Shown one piece after another: positions 40,021-64,000 of a stretch of 64,000 bases of DNA; the first letter of the stretch is position 1, and each line of letters starts with the position of its first letter. Made by a program: the position numbers and the translations under genes. The stretch is taken from NCBI GenBank assembly GCA_009760855.2, contig WPIO01000160.1, forward strand, positions 62,001-126,000. The letters are read 5' to 3'. The notes beneath the pieces are model-generated. The model was given only the letters and a program-made list of their open reading frames with translations. It made no database searches and was not told the origin of the DNA. Source of the stretch: Cristatella mucedo (taxonomy: Eukaryota > Bryozoa > Phylactolaemata > Cristatellidae).

Positions 40021-41300
40021 AGATCTGGCGATCGCTGGATTCGTCGCCGATTGCCGCCGGCCGGGCTACGTACGTCAACGACTCGGCCACGACTTTTACG
40101 GCGGTGGTGGGGGATGGGGCATCGCCTGCCACGCCAATCGGTAGCGGCAACCAAAATTGAGCCGCCCCTTGCTGGCAGGCTGGCTATCTTCAGCGGCCCA
40201 AGATGCGAAGGCTGCGAACACGACGGCTAACTGGGAACACCAAGAAGACGCGGCTGCTTCTCAGAACCGGGCGCCTGCTGACTGCGTGGGTGGGTGGAGG
40301 GAAGAAGACTGCGCTCGACACAAATGCTAAGCGCGACCGCCGACGGCCCCTGCGCCGCCGAGCTCCGATCGGCGACGCGAGGAGCCGCCGCGCGGTGGAG
40401 ACACGGAACGTCGAGAGAGCTGACAGACCGCAGGTCTGCATCGGCGCCGCCACGGCACGCGGTACCGGGCCAGCCGAACGGCCATCCTAGCCAGCCAGCC
40501 AGCATCGCCCTGTTTGCAATCAGCTAGCGCCAGGCCGAGACAGCGGCAGGCGGGCGAGGCAGACGTCGGGCTCCGGCGCTGGCCGAGGCGTCGCTGGAAC
40601 GCTGACCAGCAATTGCGGGGCGACTTCAGGGCGAACCGGCGACGATGCGCCCACTTCCGGCGAAGGCGGCGGCATGCTGACGAACTTTGAATGCCAGACG
40701 CTTTTTTGAGACGAGCAGCGGTAGCAGCAGCAGCAGCAGCAGCACAGACAGACCGAGCAGAGCTGAGTAGAGCTGAGCAGAGCTGAGCGGCGCCGACTTC
40801 CTAGGCAGCTTCGCGGCGCCGACTTCGGCTCGATCGCGCCGCACTCACCAGCGAGTCGGCTCGAAAGTGGAGCTTCGCCCACGAACTTCGCCAGACTCTG
40901 CACGTCGCTCAGCGCGGAAGCAGCGTTTGGCGATGATGTCACGCCCGACGGGGTCGCGCACTCAGCACGCACAATAGAGCAGCAGATAGGGGAACGGCGC
41001 CGTCAAGCCGGTCGAACGTCATTGGCTGCCCGCTACATCCGGTCACCGTATTTTCTTCGCTGGGTGCGGGCATTGCAATTTCGCGCTCGCCTCCGCCACT
41101 GTCGCCGCAGTCGCGCTCGGCGGCGGCGGCTCGCGGCGTCGACTCGGCGCGCTCGCGTGCGTCGTCGCATCGTCGCCAGCGGTCTCGTGAGTCCGGACGA
41201 AGCGCGGCGCCCGAAGCCGGTCCGCTCGACGCCAAGTTTTAAGTGCCTGCCGAGCACCTTCGGGGTGGGGCGACGGGTGCCGCCCGCCTCTGCGACCGCT
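40020..41300. other. CpG-rich block, possible second promoter
   Basis: CpG density resembles the CNTD1 start. Overlapping Arg/Ala-rich frames on both strands are composition effects. The minus strand has the strong donor at 40848. Confidence 0.4.
40849..40972 (-). CDS. weak candidate 5' exon ending in a strong splice donor
   Basis: In the CpG-rich block the minus strand reads SALSDVQSLAKFVGEAPL and then reaches CTCGCTG|GTGAGTGC, a near-ideal donor in phase 1. No in-frame ATG occurs between the upstream stop (about 41000) and the donor, so a coding exon would need an upstream acceptor. It could be the first part of a gene transcribed leftward, away from CNTD1. No family recognised. Confidence 0.2.
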
Positions 41301-41304
41301 CCTT

Positions 41305-41425
41305 TATAATAATAACGACAATAAATTGTATCTAGCGCCCTCAGATAAATCAATCTCTTTCTAGGCAATTTACATTTGCTGCAAAAGAAGCACGATCGCA
41401 CGGTCAGTGGCAGCACGCTCAATGA
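41305..41425 (-). mobile_element. LINE-A tail
   Basis: AATAATAACGACAATAAATT tail, then a hairpin with CTAGGCAATTTAC and 40 bp of 3' UTR. Confidence 0.75.
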
Positions 41426-41724
41426 CGACAAGCTTAAATTACAGCGAGGCGGCAAAAGAAAAAGCCTCACCCTTTGGAAGGTCAAGGTTCTCCGAAGGTC
41501 AAGGTCCGGTCTCTTTTAAAAATATCTCAGGCCATATATATGATAGCCACTTTTTTTTATACCATTTTGGGTGCTAAGTTCCAGGCGGCGAAAAGGTGGC
41601 CGGGTGCTTCGCGATGTCGCTAGCGTGACGTAGGGGCTACTGAGCTGAAGTCGCCGGCCGCACGCGGCCGGGGAAATCGTAGTTGCTGAGTCGATACACG
41701 CCCGGGCGCCGACTGCAGCTGAAC

Positions 41725-42325
41725 TGGTGCACTAGTTTCAGCCTCCTCGCAACCTCAGGTCTTGTAAGGACAATAAATTCGCCGTTCCATTCGTCCGCTT
41801 AAAGACCGTTGGCGACAAAAGCTTTAGCTCTGCAGGTACCAGACTGTGGAACTCGCTTCCACAATTCTTACGCACTTCTTACACAATTCTTACTACTGTG
41901 ACGCGGCAACATTTGAATACTAGCTGATTAGACAGCCTCTTTTGCGCAGCGACAGGCGAGCCTTTCCGGTTGTCAGCACCGCTCGCAGTGGCGATAAGGG
42001 AACGCCCACTGCAGGGTTCGAACCCATGACCTCGGGACGTCGATCATAAAAAGCAATCGCTTAGCCAAGGATGCCGTCGCGGGCTCATCTGCTCTTCTGC
42101 TGCGGCGCATCCTTTCCAGCCGTCCTGAGCATCTAGCTACTCACTACCTCAGCAGCTCTCCTGACTCGGCTCTGCTTCTCACTTTTTCTTTGTTTCGTGA
42201 GACGAAGTGCGTAGGCTACCGAATGGCGCCTACGCTTTGAGACCACGATACAAAACTCTCCCGCGTAACACCCACTTGGTCTTTGTGGCTATGTGGAGTT
42301 ACTATAGAAGATGCATTACGTCCAC
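41725..42325 (+). mobile_element. LINE-B 3' part interrupted by a SINE
   Basis: LINE-B sequence at 41725-41900 (CTTAAAGACCGTTGGCGACA; GTGGAACTCGCTTCC) resumes at about 42095 (CATCCTTTCCAGCCGTCCTG) and ends in the usual 3' terminus by about 42320. The SINE at 41920-42090 lies between. Confidence 0.8.
41920..42090 (-). mobile_element. tRNA-derived SINE inside LINE-B
   Basis: Full-length minus copy: TAGCTGATTAGACAGCCTC, GGCGAGCCTTTCCGGTTG, CGCCCACTGCAGGGTTCG. It splits a LINE-B 3' end. Confidence 0.83.
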
Positions 42326-42559
42326 CTCGCTACGCATATCAAGATAGCGATACGGTACGACCCGTTCATTGCCGTCCGGATTGAGTCTATAATAAAGCAT
42401 GTAATCCAGACGCTATTGCATTAATTAAATTAAATAAGTTAGACGCGCAGGATCTTTGGAAAGAATAGGCACTACTTCTGTAGATGAAGGAAATCAACCT
42501 GCACACGCTGTTTAGGTGCTCAACAGATTGTAATCAATGAGGGCCATAATAGCCCCCAG

Positions 42560-42700
42560 AAGCTGCTCGCTCTCGATGGCCGAGGTGGCCGGTTCGAATC
42601 CCGCAGTGGGCGATTCTGTATGGCCACTTGCAAGCGGGGTCGATAGCCAGGCTCTTCGGCGGCTATGCTAATGTTAAAATGTTAAATCAGCTAATAGTTA
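42560..42700 (+). mobile_element. tRNA-derived SINE upstream of CNTD1
   Basis: B box GCCGGTTCGAATCCC, body AGTGGGCGATTCTGTATGG, GGCTCTTCGGCGGCTAT and end GTTAAATCAGCTAATAG. It lies about 600 bp before the CNTD1 ATG. Confidence 0.8.
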
Positions 42701-42879
42701 TTATTAATTATGGCCTTGCGGGGGGGGGAGCCGACAGGTCAGAGGTTACGGGTGCTTCGTACACCGCAACGGGACTCTTTCGGAGCGGCGAGACTACCGC
42801 GCTGTTGCCGAGCGCCGGCTTAGCGTGGGCACGAACGAATTTCAGCCATTTGAATTTAATTTCAGCTCACCACTGCCAG

Positions 42880-43270
42880 AGGCCGTAGGCGCTTTTGCTT
42901 CGCTGTCCGACTCACGCACGCGCGCACGCACGCACGCACGCACGTGAGGTCCAGAGCCCGAGCAGTGGCGCGTAGCCCGCCGATCGTCCGCGGCGCGCTG
43001 ATCAGGTCGCGAGCTCAAGCCGAGCCGCGCGTCAGCGTCTCGCGGCGACCGCCTTCGAAATCGCAAACAACGTCGAGCGCGCCGACCGTCGGAGCGTCTG
43101 CCGGAGACGCGCCGTCGAGGACTCGCTCGGATGCCGCCGGCCGGCGCTGGCGGCAGGGCAGCGCGTGCGGGGCGTAAACGCGCGACGACCCCGCTGCAGC
43201 AAAGAGCTCCACCGGTTGCAGGTCCGCGCGCTACGTGCTGCCGATTGTCGTCTGCTCTCCAGAGAAGCGA
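42880..43270 (+). promoter_or_regulatory. CpG-rich promoter / 5' UTR region of CNTD1
   Basis: CpG is very dense here compared with the AT-richer flanks. The stretch includes a CGCACG tandem run at about 42913-42944 and a CACGTG E-box-like palindrome at 42941-42946. No TATA box is evident near the ATG. Promoter function is inferred from position. The Arg/Ala-rich open frames on both strands are composition effects. Confidence 0.45.
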
Positions 43271-63666
<20,396 letters not shown>

Positions 63667-63698
63667 TCATCGGTACCAATAGGGTAATAGTGCCTATG

Positions 63699-63704
63699 AT
63701 TAAA
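63699..63704 (+). promoter_or_regulatory. polyadenylation signal ATTAAA of CNTD1
   Basis: The common variant hexamer ATTAAA starts 33 nt after the CNTD1 stop. A very short 3' UTR is inferred; the cleavage site is not visible. Confidence 0.5.
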
Positions 63705-64000
63705 GTGCCAGCTGACTTAATTTTTTTACTTCAATTGTCTTTGTCGTTAGGATTGCATCACGGGATGCATCAGTTAACATCTGCAGTGCGGGCTTCCCGT
63801 AACCCTCTGCTATCATTTTGAATTGCTTCGTCAGCTGCTGATGGCTAGGGTCGTGCTGCTCCAGTCTCGTTAATACTATGATAACTATCTAGTGCATACC
63901 AGTATTTATAATCGCAGGATATTTTGACCTGGCCCAGTCCCGTTGGAAACGTGCATGCGACCTAACATTTGTCCATGTACAATCACCTGTCTAAACGGAA

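Overview
This is a window of metazoan nuclear DNA. It has spliced genes with GT-AG introns, CpG-rich gene starts, very large microsatellites, many decayed non-LTR retrotransposons, a tRNA-derived SINE family and DNA-transposon remnants. Nothing prokaryotic is present. The species cannot be read directly. A lophotrochozoan such as a gastropod or flatworm is plausible: the cyclin gene is animal-like, and a SPIN-like hAT element is present, a transposon family I recall from a few invertebrates, including a pond snail, as well as from tetrapods. This is inference.

The one gene I can reconstruct with confidence is on the plus strand at 43271-63666. It is a seven-exon orthologue of CNTD1 (cyclin N-terminal domain containing 1; functional counterpart of worm COSA-1), a meiotic crossover factor. 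The exons are small (97-250 nt) and most were hidden among repeat-derived open frames. Joined, they give an uninterrupted 346-codon frame in which every splice phase matches. The start lies in a CpG-rich stretch and a polyadenylation signal follows the stop by about 33 nt. Its six introns (1.3-5.3 kb) are filled with nested transposons.

Layout: 1-500 AC microsatellite; 500-2400 GC-rich DNA with a possible coding exon of an unrecognised Pro/Ala/Ser-rich protein on the minus strand; 3-17 kb mostly unassigned DNA with LINE fragments and microsatellites; 18.1-22.1 kb two LINE copies with reverse-transcriptase sequence; 24-25 kb CAG-rich repeats; 26.5-29 kb LINEs; 29.9-36 kb huge CT and CTCA arrays around a decayed Tc1/mariner transposase; 37.5 kb a duplicated palindrome; 40-43.5 kb CpG-rich DNA leading into CNTD1; 43.3-63.7 kb CNTD1 with its transposon-loaded introns.

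The transposons fall into groups I name locally: LINE-A (L2/CR1-like, ending in a conserved hairpin plus ATT repeats), LINE-B (related, different 3' end), a tRNA-derived SINE, a hAT-type MITE with a perfect 8-bp target duplication, a SPIN-like MITE, and a Tc1 relic. Their nesting gives a relative insertion history.
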